This document shows, one piece after another, positions 8,659 to 16,018 of a stretch of 64,000 nucleotides of DNA (the stretch's first letter is position 1; each line of letters starts with the position of its first letter). Source of the DNA: Spirochaetota bacterium (lineage in GTDB: Bacteria > Spirochaetota > UBA4802 > UBA5550); assembly GCA_017999915.1 (NCBI GenBank), contig JAGNKX010000002.1:124001-188000 (forward strand). Reading direction: 5' to 3'. The translations under genes were made by a program, and so were the position numbers. Below the pieces are notes generated by a model that was not told where the DNA came from, did not search any database, and was given only the letters and a program-made list of their open reading frames with translations.

Positions 8659-9069
8659 ATGCCATATAACATCAGCTACAACGAAGAACATAAAATCATT
8701 GAAAGCGTATTCACCGGAAAGGTCAACATTGAAGACCTGATAGATCTGATGAAGTCCGAAACAAATCTATCGCTGCAATACGATTGTTTTCTATCGTTGA
8801 TAGATTTCACGAGAGCCAAGATCGACATCGATACGATGACGATATACAACATACCCAACTTGATCGAGCAGATCGCGCGTCCCCTCGGTGAAAACAAGCA
8901 CAAAACCAAATGGGCCATGCTGGCCAATAAAACCGACGTCAACCTGGCATTCATCGAAATAGTGACCCAGCATAGGGGCCTGAAGCTGCAATTATTCGAT
9001 TCCACCGAAATAGCAAAGCTCTGGCTCTTCGGGAAGACAAACCGCACTGCTCCGGGAGAAATCACTTAA
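8659..9069 (+). CDS. SpoIIAA/STAS-like protein of unknown function
   Basis: A 136-residue cytoplasmic protein with the pattern of SpoIIAA-like (STAS/SEC14-type) proteins: an opening strand pair (NISYNEEHKIIESVFTG), a helix (DLIDLMKSE), a central strand with an Asp (LSLIDFTRAKID) and a C-terminal segment QLQLFDSTEIAKLWL typical of this family. Members in other bacteria are uncharacterised. Start is ATG 8659; an in-frame GTG at 8650 is also possible. It converges on fliG and their ends overlap by 8 bases. Confidence 0.6.
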   Translation: MPYNISYNEEHKIIESVFTGKVNIEDLIDLMKSETNLSLQYDCFLSLIDFTRAKIDIDTMTIYNIPNLIEQIARPLGENKHKTKWAMLANKTDVNLAFIEIVTQHRGLKLQLFDSTEIAKLWLFGKTNRTAPGEIT

Positions 9070-10072
9070 CGAAGGTATTGCCACCGCGGAGATTGATCAT
9101 GCCGTTGTCGTCCAGCGACCGCATGACCGATTCGATCTTCTTGCGGCAGTCCTCCACCTCGGCGAGCCTGACAACGCCCATGATGTTCATGTCGTTGAGT
9201 ATGTCGGTGGCGCGGTTCTGACTCATGTTGCGTATAAACTTGAACCGTATCTCGTCGCCGGCCCCCTTGAGGGACTTTGCTATGAGGGCGTCGTCGTTGA
9301 TGGCGTCGATGAGAATGCGGATCTCCTGGTTGGTGAGGTTCACCACGTTCTCAAAGGTGAAGATCTTCTCGGTGATCTGCTGGGAGACGTTGGGCATCGC
9401 GATCTCAAGGTCTTCCATGATCTTCCGCTCCTCCTCGCCCGGCATGTGCTGGAGTATCTCGATGAGGGTATCCAGCCCCCCCGCCGAGAGGCCCTGGTTC
9501 TTTTTCTGGTATTCCTGGTATTTCTTCTTGATGGTCTTCACGATGCCGGCCACCGCCTCCGGCATGACCTTGTCCATGCGGGCCATGCGCAGGGCCACCT
9601 CCTTGGCCTTGGAGCGGTCGATGGCGGTCATGATGGCGGCCGACTTCTCCGGCGCCAGGAACGACATGGCCACCGCGATCGTCTGGGGGTGTTCGTCCTT
9701 GAGGAAGGTGATCAGCGCCTGGTCGTCTATCTCGTTCAGGTTCGCGAACTCCTTGTCAACGTCGATGTTGGTGAACTTCGTGAGGATCTGGTCGGCCTTG
9801 GCGTCGCCGAAGGTCTTGGTGAGGATCTCCCGCGCCGTGCCCTCGCCGCCCCGGAGGCGCCGCTTTTCCCTGCGGAGGTCTATAAGGAACTGGCCGATCA
9901 GCTCTTCGCGCTCCTGGGGGCCCAGCCGGTCGATCTTCGCCACTTCCGTGGTGATCTTCTCGATGCTGGCCTCGTCGAGATGCTTCATGATCTCCGCCGC
10001 CACCCTGGGGCCCAGGGCGACCATGAGGGCGGCGGCGCGCTCAACGCCGTTCATATCAAACACTTCTTTCAT
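9062..10072 (-). CDS. fliG: Flagellar motor switch protein FliG
   Basis: FliG (336 residues) forms the rotor ring that couples to the stator and CheY-controlled switching. The N-terminal domain, the middle-domain EHPQTIAVAMSFL motif (about residues 127-139) and the C-terminal torque helix region (FIRNMSQNRATDILNDM) are all present. In that helix the usual acidic pair DD is ND, so one of two charges important in enteric FliG is missing. The gene is not in a flagellar operon but is coupled to rnfB through a TAATG overlap. Spirochaetes often carry two FliG proteins; this isolated copy may be the second one (FliG1-type), which is inference. Confidence 0.92.
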   Translation of the reverse strand: MKEVFDMNGVERAAALMVALGPRVAAEIMKHLDEASIEKITTEVAKIDRLGPQEREELIGQFLIDLRREKRRLRGGEGTAREILTKTFGDAKADQILTKFTNIDVDKEFANLNEIDDQALITFLKDEHPQTIAVAMSFLAPEKSAAIMTAIDRSKAKEVALRMARMDKVMPEAVAGIVKTIKKKYQEYQKKNQGLSAGGLDTLIEILQHMPGEEERKIMEDLEIAMPNVSQQITEKIFTFENVVNLTNQEIRILIDAINDDALIAKSLKGAGDEIRFKFIRNMSQNRATDILNDMNIMGVVRLAEVEDCRKKIESVMRSLDDNGMINLRGGNTFVK

Positions 10073-11001
10073 TACGACGCCTCAACCTTGCTCTTTTCAC
10101 CAAATTTCTTTACGCCTTTTCCCGATGATTCAAGGCGCTTCTTTGACTTCTCGAGAGGATGAATGACCGGCACCGGGCATACGTACACGCAACGGTAGCA
10201 CTGGATGCAGAGGTCATAGTCGATGCGCGCCAGGAAATTGTCCACCCTGATGGCCGGCACGACGGCCGCGGGGTCAAGGCCGGGGTTCTTCTCCGCGATG
10301 GCCTCCCGGCACGCCTTTTCGCAGAGCTTGCAGGCGATGCAGCCGACGTCGCAGCCCTTCTTCATGACCGGGGTCCGCTCCTCGTTCATGCACATCACGC
10401 GGATGTCGTTCCCCTTCGGCGCAAGGCTGATGATATGGCGGGGACAGGCCTTCACGCAGAGGCCGCAGCCGGTGCACCGGTCTGACCTGACCACGGGAAG
10501 GCCGTTATCGTCCATGTACATGGCGTCGAAGCGGCAGGAGCGCACGCAGTCGCCGAAGCCGAGGCAGCCGTAGGAGCATATCTTGAACCCGCCCATGACG
10601 CCGTTTGCGGCGGTGCAGTCCCTGGGACCGCCGTAGGTGAACCGCGGCCGTGTCTCCGCGATGCCGCCGCGGCAGTGGACACGCGCCGTCACCGCGGTCC
10701 TGGCGCCCCCGTACCGGACGCCCATGATCTCGGCTATCCTGGCCGCCGTTTCATCTCCCCCGACCGGGCAGAGATCGATGGCGAACTTCTCCTCCACGAT
10801 GCGGGTGGCGTAGGCCGAGCACCCCGGCATGCCGCAGGCAGCGCAGTTGGCGCCCGGCAGGGCATCCGTGACCTTCTCAATGCGAGGGTCCCTGGAGACC
10901 CGGAGCTTCACCATGGCGATGGACAGGAAGAGGCCGAACGCCGCGGCGAGGGCCGTAACGACGGCGATGGATTGGGGGGATGGTACTATGGTATCAATCA
11001 T
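10072..11001 (-). CDS. RnfB-like electron transport ferredoxin subunit
   Basis: The 309-residue protein starts with one membrane helix (about 9-29), then a Fes-type four-cysteine cluster (NCAACGMPGC...LCP), then ferredoxin motifs CSYGCLGFGDCVRSC, CTGCGLCVKACP, CIACKLCEKAC and CIQCYRCVYVCP. This is the layout of RnfB, the iron-sulfur subunit of the ferredoxin:NAD oxidoreductase Rnf complex. No other rnf genes are nearby, so it may serve an Rnf complex encoded elsewhere or act on its own. Its stop codon overlaps the fliG start (TAATG), so the two proteins are made from one message. Confidence 0.85.
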   Translation of the reverse strand: MIDTIVPSPQSIAVVTALAAAFGLFLSIAMVKLRVSRDPRIEKVTDALPGANCAACGMPGCSAYATRIVEEKFAIDLCPVGGDETAARIAEIMGVRYGGARTAVTARVHCRGGIAETRPRFTYGGPRDCTAANGVMGGFKICSYGCLGFGDCVRSCRFDAMYMDDNGLPVVRSDRCTGCGLCVKACPRHIISLAPKGNDIRVMCMNEERTPVMKKGCDVGCIACKLCEKACREAIAEKNPGLDPAAVVPAIRVDNFLARIDYDLCIQCYRCVYVCPVPVIHPLEKSKKRLESSGKGVKKFGEKSKVEAS

Positions 11002-11190
11002 TGTTTTTTCTGGAAACGGGCCGAAACTATCTGGATAAGAGTAATTTATGCTTGAAAAAAATCAATTCTTTATTTTCTCATGAATTAGCGTCCGGCGCGG
11101 CAGAGCCCGGCCGCCGTAAAACCTTCAAGCTTATGCCGCTCTTCTCCGATTTATAAGAGTGTAGCCTTAACTGAACGGGGTTCCCGGGGA

Positions 11191-11847
11191 ATGCTGAGAA
11201 CTAACATCGATACCACCTACCAGACCGAGATCATTACGGCCCTCAAGAACCGGAGCGACCTGGTCTTCGTGTCGTATTCGGGGCTGGAGGACACCGAGGA
11301 CAAGATCAAGTTCGCCCTGGCCAAGATCCTCGAGCGCTTCCGCAAGGAAGAGCTGTTCACGCCGATCATATCGTGCCTGAAGGAGCTTATCGCGAACGCC
11401 ACCAAGGCCAACGCGAAAACTATTCTCAGCAACGAGGGAAAGATCAAGCGGGACGACGACCCGGCCAACGTGGTCAAGCAGATCCGGGGAATCCTTAACG
11501 ACGAGGCCCTCCTGGAGTACGGGCTCAAGGCCAAGAAGTACAAGCTCTCGACGCGGACCTACCTGAAGGTCCACGGCAACAACCTCATCGTCGAGGTCAT
11601 CAACAATGTGCCTCTTTCGGAAAAGGAACAGAAAAAGATAGGTGAGCGGATAGAGGTTTCGTCGAAATACGACAACATCGCGGAATTCTACATGGAAAAC
11701 CCGGACCCCGAAGCCGAGGGGATGGGCCTGGGCCTTTCGATGGTCGTTATCCTGTTGAAGAACATCAACATATCTCACAAGAACTTCATCGTCACCACTG
11801 ACGGCACCAGCAAGACCTACGCGACAATTCTCATCCCCTTAGCGTGA
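11191..11847 (+). CDS. Orphan GHKL (histidine-kinase-type) ATPase domain protein
   Basis: The 218-residue soluble protein has an N-box helix (LKELIANATKANA, residues 64-75) and a G-box-like GMGLGLSMVVILL (about 177-189), the ATP-binding elements of GHKL ATPases. There is no dimerisation helix with a phosphoacceptor histidine and no sensory or membrane segment, so it is not a classical sensor kinase. It could be an RsbW-like switch kinase acting on STAS proteins, several of which are encoded in this window. Transcribed divergently from rnfB. Confidence 0.75.
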   Translation: MLRTNIDTTYQTEIITALKNRSDLVFVSYSGLEDTEDKIKFALAKILERFRKEELFTPIISCLKELIANATKANAKTILSNEGKIKRDDDPANVVKQIRGILNDEALLEYGLKAKKYKLSTRTYLKVHGNNLIVEVINNVPLSEKEQKKIGERIEVSSKYDNIAEFYMENPDPEAEGMGLGLSMVVILLKNINISHKNFIVTTDGTSKTYATILIPLA

Positions 11848-11892
11848 CACTTCTTTAGTATGATTACTAATTACCAACTATTGCAGAGCATT

Positions 11893-12079
11893 ATTGGCGA
11901 GATATGACAGTTTAGTGCGTTGTGGTATTATCGAACAAACTAACAATCACCTCAAAATCGAGCAAAACAGGATGTTTTGCGTGAAGCGAGGATGGTTCAC
12001 GATGAACCTTCCGCAGCAAAACAACAGATACTATTTGCTCACAATCAAACAGAGCAATAAACAGTCATATCTCGCCTAT
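11893..12079 (+). ncRNA. Structured intergenic element with GGA-loop hairpin, bounded by inverted repeats
   Basis: The ends are imperfect inverted repeats: 13 perfect pairs (GGCGAGATATGAC at 11896-11908 with GTCATATCTCGCC at 12064-12076) and 17 of 19 when extended. Inside are a perfect 8-pair hairpin with loop GGA (GCAAAACA-GGA-TGTTTTGC, 11962-11980), a stem-loop exposing AGGATG (11981-12000), a competing hairpin GGTTCA-CGA-TGAACC (11994-12008) and AGCAAA...TTTGCT. It may be a folded small RNA with CsrA-type sites or a MITE-like element; an 8-base direct repeat CAACTATT lies at 11875-11882 and 12084-12091. The open frame crossing it is not protein-like. Confidence 0.4.
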
Positions 12080-12114
12080 GACTCAACTATTTACTGATTT
12101 ATCCGGGAACAACT

Positions 12115-13044
12115 CTAAACAATCCTGTAAAACTCACCCCGCTCAAGCATATCGGAAGTAATCATCTCCTTCTCCTTCATGGACGCCAGCACCTTCAGGA
12201 GCACCTCCCGGTCCGACCCCAGGGCGACCATGAGATCGTCAAGGGTCGAGGGCCGTCTTCGCAAAATTGATATGATCGATTTCATCAGGTCGGTGACATG
12301 CTTGTCCTCGTAGACACGCTCGGCCGGCCTGCCGATAATATCCACCGCCAGGGGAGCGAAGAAATTCCGCAGCGACTCAAGGGCATCCCTCCCGGCGGGA
12401 GCCACCCATGACTCCGTTCCGGGCCGGTCCAGGCTGTTGATCTGGACAGCGTCGGGCCTGATCTTCAGGGCCGCGTCCCTGAGCTTGGCGAGCTCCTCCG
12501 GCCCGTCGTTGACGCCGGGAATGATGAATATCTCCAGGTAGAGCCGGCCGCGGAACATCGCCCGGAACTCCACGAGGCCGCCGATGACCCTCTCCGGCGT
12601 GATACCGCCGGCGGGCCTTCCGATCCGGGCGAAGGCTTCGGGGCTCGCCGCGTCCAGGGAGGGTACCACGATGTCCGCCGGGGCGATGGACTCCCGCACG
12701 GCCGGGTCCCAGAGGAGAGTCCCGTTGGTGAGCACGGCGATCTTATAGCGGGGATAGCGCTCCCTGATGTGGCCGATGATCCTGCCGATGCCGGAATGGA
12801 GCGTGGGCTCCCCGGAGCCGGAGAAGGTGATCACGTCGAGGCGGGGTGCGCCGGCGAGGTATCCGTCCAGTTCGGCGATCACTTCGTCCGTCGGTACATA
12901 CTCGGCCCGCGTTGACGTGACCGCAGTCGTGGCCCCGCACTCGCAGTAAACGCAGTCAAGGGAGCAGGTCTTGTAGGGCATCAGGTCGACGCCCAGTGAT
13001 ATCCCGAGGCGCCGCGAATTGACCGGGCCAAAGAGGTACTTCAT
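12115..13044 (-). CDS. Radical SAM protein (COG0731-type)
   Basis: A 309-residue radical SAM enzyme. The 4Fe-4S cluster cysteines are Cys27, Cys31 and Cys34 (TCSLDCVYC), and the GSGEPTLH glycine-rich SAM site, NGTLL and IIPGVND motifs follow in normal order. The C-terminal 60 residues (ISILRRRPSTLDDLMVALG) look like a small winged-helix domain. Proteins of this family are widespread and mostly of unknown substrate, some being annotated as wyosine-like. The product lies in the cytoplasm; no substrate can be deduced from neighbours. Confidence 0.82.
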   Translation of the reverse strand: MKYLFGPVNSRRLGISLGVDLMPYKTCSLDCVYCECGATTAVTSTRAEYVPTDEVIAELDGYLAGAPRLDVITFSGSGEPTLHSGIGRIIGHIRERYPRYKIAVLTNGTLLWDPAVRESIAPADIVVPSLDAASPEAFARIGRPAGGITPERVIGGLVEFRAMFRGRLYLEIFIIPGVNDGPEELAKLRDAALKIRPDAVQINSLDRPGTESWVAPAGRDALESLRNFFAPLAVDIIGRPAERVYEDKHVTDLMKSIISILRRRPSTLDDLMVALGSDREVLLKVLASMKEKEMITSDMLERGEFYRIV

Positions 13045-13060
13045 GACTTCGGCCCCGGCG

Positions 13061-14764
13061 TCACTGGCGCTTCATGAGCCTGGTTTTCACATTGAGGGAT
13101 ATGAAACCATCAACTTTTTCCCCCGTGACATAGAGGTCTGTCATTTTGTTGATGACGGCGCTGAGGCCTTTGGCCCGGTAGGTGAAGAGCGTCAGCAGTG
13201 TGCCGAAATAACTTTCCTTTTTTATATGGGCGAGAAAAAAGACATTGGCTCCGAGCCTGCTGATAACATCGTCCTTCACGCTCCTGTCGCCAATCTCCTT
13301 GCCCGCCAGGACCGTGGCCATGAGCTCCCGGTCGTTGCCGAGGTAAAGGCCCCGCCTGTCGCAGGCAACGTAATTCCTGTTGTTCTTCGCGTCAACATAC
13401 CAGAAGGACTTAACGCCCCCTATCGGGGCAGTGCCGTAGCGCTCGGTGTTCTTAAACTTACCGGCGAGGTAGGCCGACGACTTTTCCCACGCCTTTTTAC
13501 CCTGGGCGGGATCGTCGATGGGGAAGTAGAACACGTATCCGCCTCCGGCGCCCCTGGGCTGGCCGGCGAAGATATTGAGGACGCCGCTGTAGGAGGGAAC
13601 GATATCCCTGTCAAAATCTATCCCCATCTCCTCCCTGATCTGCTCCTTGATGCTGCTGTAATAGGCGCATCCGGCCGTGGCGTTCTTGCACAGCTCCTCG
13701 ATCTTGTTGAAATCCAGGGATATGAAGGCGAAAGTCGTGGCATTCTTCACGTAAAGGGACTTGCCCGAAGAGCCGGTCTTCATTATATCCAGGAACGTGT
13801 TCACCGGGGCGCTGGCGTTGTTGAAGCGCGCGGCCAGATCGATATCGATCTCCGTCGGCTTTACCGATCCGCCGATAAAAGCGTAATCGACGGCGTTGAA
13901 GGGCGACGGCCCGACGGAAAGCTTCTCCAGCTCCGACCTGACCGACGGCTGGTTCTGGGCCACATCCGCCACGTAGCGGACGTTTGTCATCACAGCGTCA
14001 TTGAAGGCGCTGTCAGCGGGACCTTTCTTTTCATCCTTGCTGGGAGGAGGTTCGGTATTCTTCTTCTCTTCCTTCTTCATGATATCCTTGAGAAAATCCC
14101 TGGTCGCAAAAGCCCGGAGGTCATAGTTCTTTTTCGTCTTTGCAATGTAATCGGCATACATCGGGTCCAGGGCGAGATAGCCGGCATTGTTCACCTTCGT
14201 GTCGATCACGCTCCGGAGGAGATCCCCGGCGGAGGCGATGATGAAGACGCCGTCGAAGGCGGCGGTGAAAACGTCGCGGCGGATCTGGTACATGGTATGA
14301 CCGTTATACTCGGTTATGGCCGGATATATGTCGGCGTTGTTATTGGCCGAAATCCTTTTAAGGACTTCGACGAACTTCAGGGGAAAGGTCCTGTCATCCA
14401 TGACGGGGATGAAGAGAAGGATGCGCTCCTCGCCGCGGCTGCCCTTCGGGTAGATGGCCAGGCTCGCGGTACGGTTGACGTCTATGCCGGCGTTCTTCAG
14501 GGACTCGATATCCATCGGGTCGAAGCCCAGGCGGTTCTTTATATCATTCTTTTTCTTGTTGAATTTTTCGGCATGCTCCGGGGAGAGCAGGTTGTCCACG
14601 ACGAACTTCAGGGAAACCACGGCGTTCTTGACGCGGGACGTTTTAACGAAGAGCATCACCCTGGAAGGAGTGAACGATTCAACGGCATCGACGCGGTCCT
14701 GGGGATACAGGTCGGATATAACGGCAAGAAAGAGCACGAGAATAAGCGGCAATAACTTTTTCAT
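13061..14764 (-). CDS. Large exported protein, DUF3352-like
   Basis: 567 residues with a clear signal peptide (MKKLLPLILVLFLAVISDLYP) and no further membrane segment, so periplasmic or surface-exposed. The mature region has alternating strands and helices with features such as VMLFVKTSRVKNAV, GFDPMDIESLKNAGID and SLAIYPKG that resemble DUF3352 proteins, a family of unknown function. A charged low-complexity insert (KKEEKKNTEPPPSKDEKK) lies near residue 230. It ends 16 bases before the radical SAM gene and may be co-transcribed with it. Confidence 0.65.
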   Translation of the reverse strand: MKKLLPLILVLFLAVISDLYPQDRVDAVESFTPSRVMLFVKTSRVKNAVVSLKFVVDNLLSPEHAEKFNKKKNDIKNRLGFDPMDIESLKNAGIDVNRTASLAIYPKGSRGEERILLFIPVMDDRTFPLKFVEVLKRISANNNADIYPAITEYNGHTMYQIRRDVFTAAFDGVFIIASAGDLLRSVIDTKVNNAGYLALDPMYADYIAKTKKNYDLRAFATRDFLKDIMKKEEKKNTEPPPSKDEKKGPADSAFNDAVMTNVRYVADVAQNQPSVRSELEKLSVGPSPFNAVDYAFIGGSVKPTEIDIDLAARFNNASAPVNTFLDIMKTGSSGKSLYVKNATTFAFISLDFNKIEELCKNATAGCAYYSSIKEQIREEMGIDFDRDIVPSYSGVLNIFAGQPRGAGGGYVFYFPIDDPAQGKKAWEKSSAYLAGKFKNTERYGTAPIGGVKSFWYVDAKNNRNYVACDRRGLYLGNDRELMATVLAGKEIGDRSVKDDVISRLGANVFFLAHIKKESYFGTLLTLFTYRAKGLSAVINKMTDLYVTGEKVDGFISLNVKTRLMKRQ

Positions 14765-15132
14765 AACAATCTCCGGATCAATATGACTATTGGCGAAGGC
14801 GGGGCGCCAAAGCCGGGCCTTTCGTGTCTGTGACTATATAGCCGATTATTGGGCCGGTGGCAAGTAAAAAAGGAATGTTTGCGAGGGGGAAGGCCTCCCC
14901 GGCCTCCCCCCTTCGCGCTCCCCTCTCCGGGTCGCTCAATCGCCTATCAGTATCCGCCCTTCGGGCGGATATTTTGAGGGCCTGGTTGTTGCAAGTATAA
15001 GTAAATTCTCAGGCCGAGTAATCCATGACGCGAGTGTTTTTGGTCAAGAGGAAACATCTACATATTATTATTGACAGTTCATTCGCTTCTTACTATTTAT
15101 ATAAAAATCCCAGCACAAACAAGGAGCGTTTT
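14765..15132. other. Intergenic region with two hairpins
   Basis: The 368-base gap contains a GC-rich palindrome at 14881-14916 (GCGAGGGGGAAGGCC with GGCCTCCCCCCTTCGC) and a terminator-like hairpin at 14951-14976. The right half is AT-rich and leads into the ribosome site of the decayed lipoprotein gene. No intact gene was found. Confidence 0.6.
14951..14976 (+). terminator. Rho-independent-type hairpin
   Basis: TATCCGCCC and GGGCGGATA pair perfectly around a TTC loop and are followed by TTTTG. Read on the plus strand it would stop transcription entering the decayed C1q-like gene. Confidence 0.5.
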
Positions 15133-15662
15133 ATGAAAATGGTTCGTCATGGCATCACCCTATCTTTTCTTTTCTTATAGTTTCATGCGATAAGCCTAAA
15201 GAAAAAACCGTACTCCCCCCAATTACAAATACTATTCAAAACACCAATGTTTCCGTTAAAGTAACTAAAAGCGCAGTTCAGTCTATCACATCTGGCGTTT
15301 ATACCGCCCTTACCTTTGACACAGAAACCTTTGACACGGACAATATGCACGACAACACCAATCCATCAAGGCTAACAGTAAATACGGCCGGTTTATACAT
15401 TATATAGGGAACGGTTGCCTTTACAGACAACTCTGGTTATGTGGAATGTTTTGTGCGGTTTAATGGAAGTACTGCTATAGTGTCTAATTCTGTTAATGAG
15501 CTCAGCAGTGCCGGTGCTACATTTATAGAAATTTCTACACTATACAACTTCAACCAGAGTGACTATATTGAGTTGCTGGTTGGTCAAGCATCCGGTAGTT
15601 CAAAATTTGTATATCAGACAGAGACGATATTTTCCATGGCACGATTAAGTGGTACTAATTGA
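15133..15662 (+). pseudogene. Decayed lipoprotein gene with C1q/TNF-like domain
   Basis: A strong ribosome site (AAGGAG, 15121-15126) precedes ATG 15133 and a short hydrophobic leader that runs into TAG at 15178. The remainder continues in another frame from about 15183 (SCDKPKEKT..., a lipobox cysteine) to the stop at 15660. A second break is an in-frame TAG at 15405, between LYII and GTVAFTDNSG. After repair the protein would be about 175 residues with a jelly-roll pattern (TAGLYII, ECFVRFNGSTAI, DYIELLVGQASG) like C1q-like domains found in phage and bacterial surface proteins. One frameshift plus one nonsense codon mark it as inactive; a two-part gene is unlikely. Confidence 0.75.
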
Positions 15663-15670
15663 TCGAACCT

Positions 15671-15703
15671 ATCCCCCCTTTTCCCTGAGAGGCAGGGGGG
15701 GAT
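15671..15703. terminator. GC-rich hairpin after the C1q-like pseudogene
   Basis: ATCCCCCC (15671-15678) pairs with GGGGGGAT around a loop of about 16 bases, directly after the pseudogene stop codon. No T-run follows, so termination is only probable from its position. Confidence 0.4.
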
Positions 15704-15734
15704 TGTGGTATTTGCGGGGTTTTTCATTCAATTC

Positions 15735-15898
15735 CCGATAGTTATCGGCTCACCTACCGATAACAATCGGGCCATCTACCGATAACTATCGCCCATCCAC
15801 CGATAACTATCGCCCATCCACCGATAACTATCGGGCCATCTACCGATAACTATCGCCCATCTACCGATAACTATCGCCCATCCACCGATAACTATCGG
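15735..15898. repeat. Tandem array of the interrupted palindrome CCGATAACTATCGG
   Basis: One copy in reverse orientation (CCGATAGTTATCGG, 15735-15748) is followed by seven forward copies at 15757, 15779, 15800, 15821, 15843, 15864 and 15885. Each is CCGATA and TATCG(G/C) around a 2-base AC centre, joined by short CCATCYA-type linkers; the period is 21-22 bases, two helical turns. The first forward copy has one changed base. The same 14-mer occurs singly at other intergenic places (31454, 45889, 45931, 46014). There are no unique spacers or cas genes, so it is not CRISPR. It may be a protein-binding array or a minisatellite grown from a palindromic element. Confidence 0.85.
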
Positions 15899-16018
15899 CC
15901 AAAACAATCCTAAAAAGAATTACTCTGACCCCATACTCTTATCCCGGAAAAAAACAGTTGAACAAATATGGCCAAATATATATGTAGCCAGACAGACACC
16001 CATAAATCGGAGCGCACC

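Larger units (their letters stand above)
15663..16018. other. Intergenic region before the homocysteine operon
   Basis: It holds the pseudogene terminator hairpin, the palindrome array (15735-15898) and, at 15921-15933, the complement of TGGGGTCAGAGTA, a motif repeated at 29494 and 33247. No coding sequence is apparent; the last 50 bases carry the ribosome site for the next gene. Confidence 0.6.

Noticed and set aside
11883-12083. Definite insertion element with target duplication
   Set aside because: The direct repeats CAACTATT do not abut the inverted repeats, and their distance differs on the two sides, so insertion is only a possibility.
11894-12097. 67-residue open frame as a gene
   Set aside because: It lies across the hairpin element, has no ribosome site and its composition follows the palindromes.
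13019-14755. Long open frame on the plus strand opposite the exported protein
   Set aside because: It is the complement of a gene with signal peptide and normal domains; the antisense protein is rich in Arg, Gly and His as expected for a shadow frame. The same applies to long opposite-strand frames at 4063, 9225, 18443, 19385, 41637 and 47004.
15735-15898. CRISPR array
   Set aside because: The repeats are only 14 bases, the linkers of 7-8 bases are nearly identical and there are no unique spacers or cas genes.
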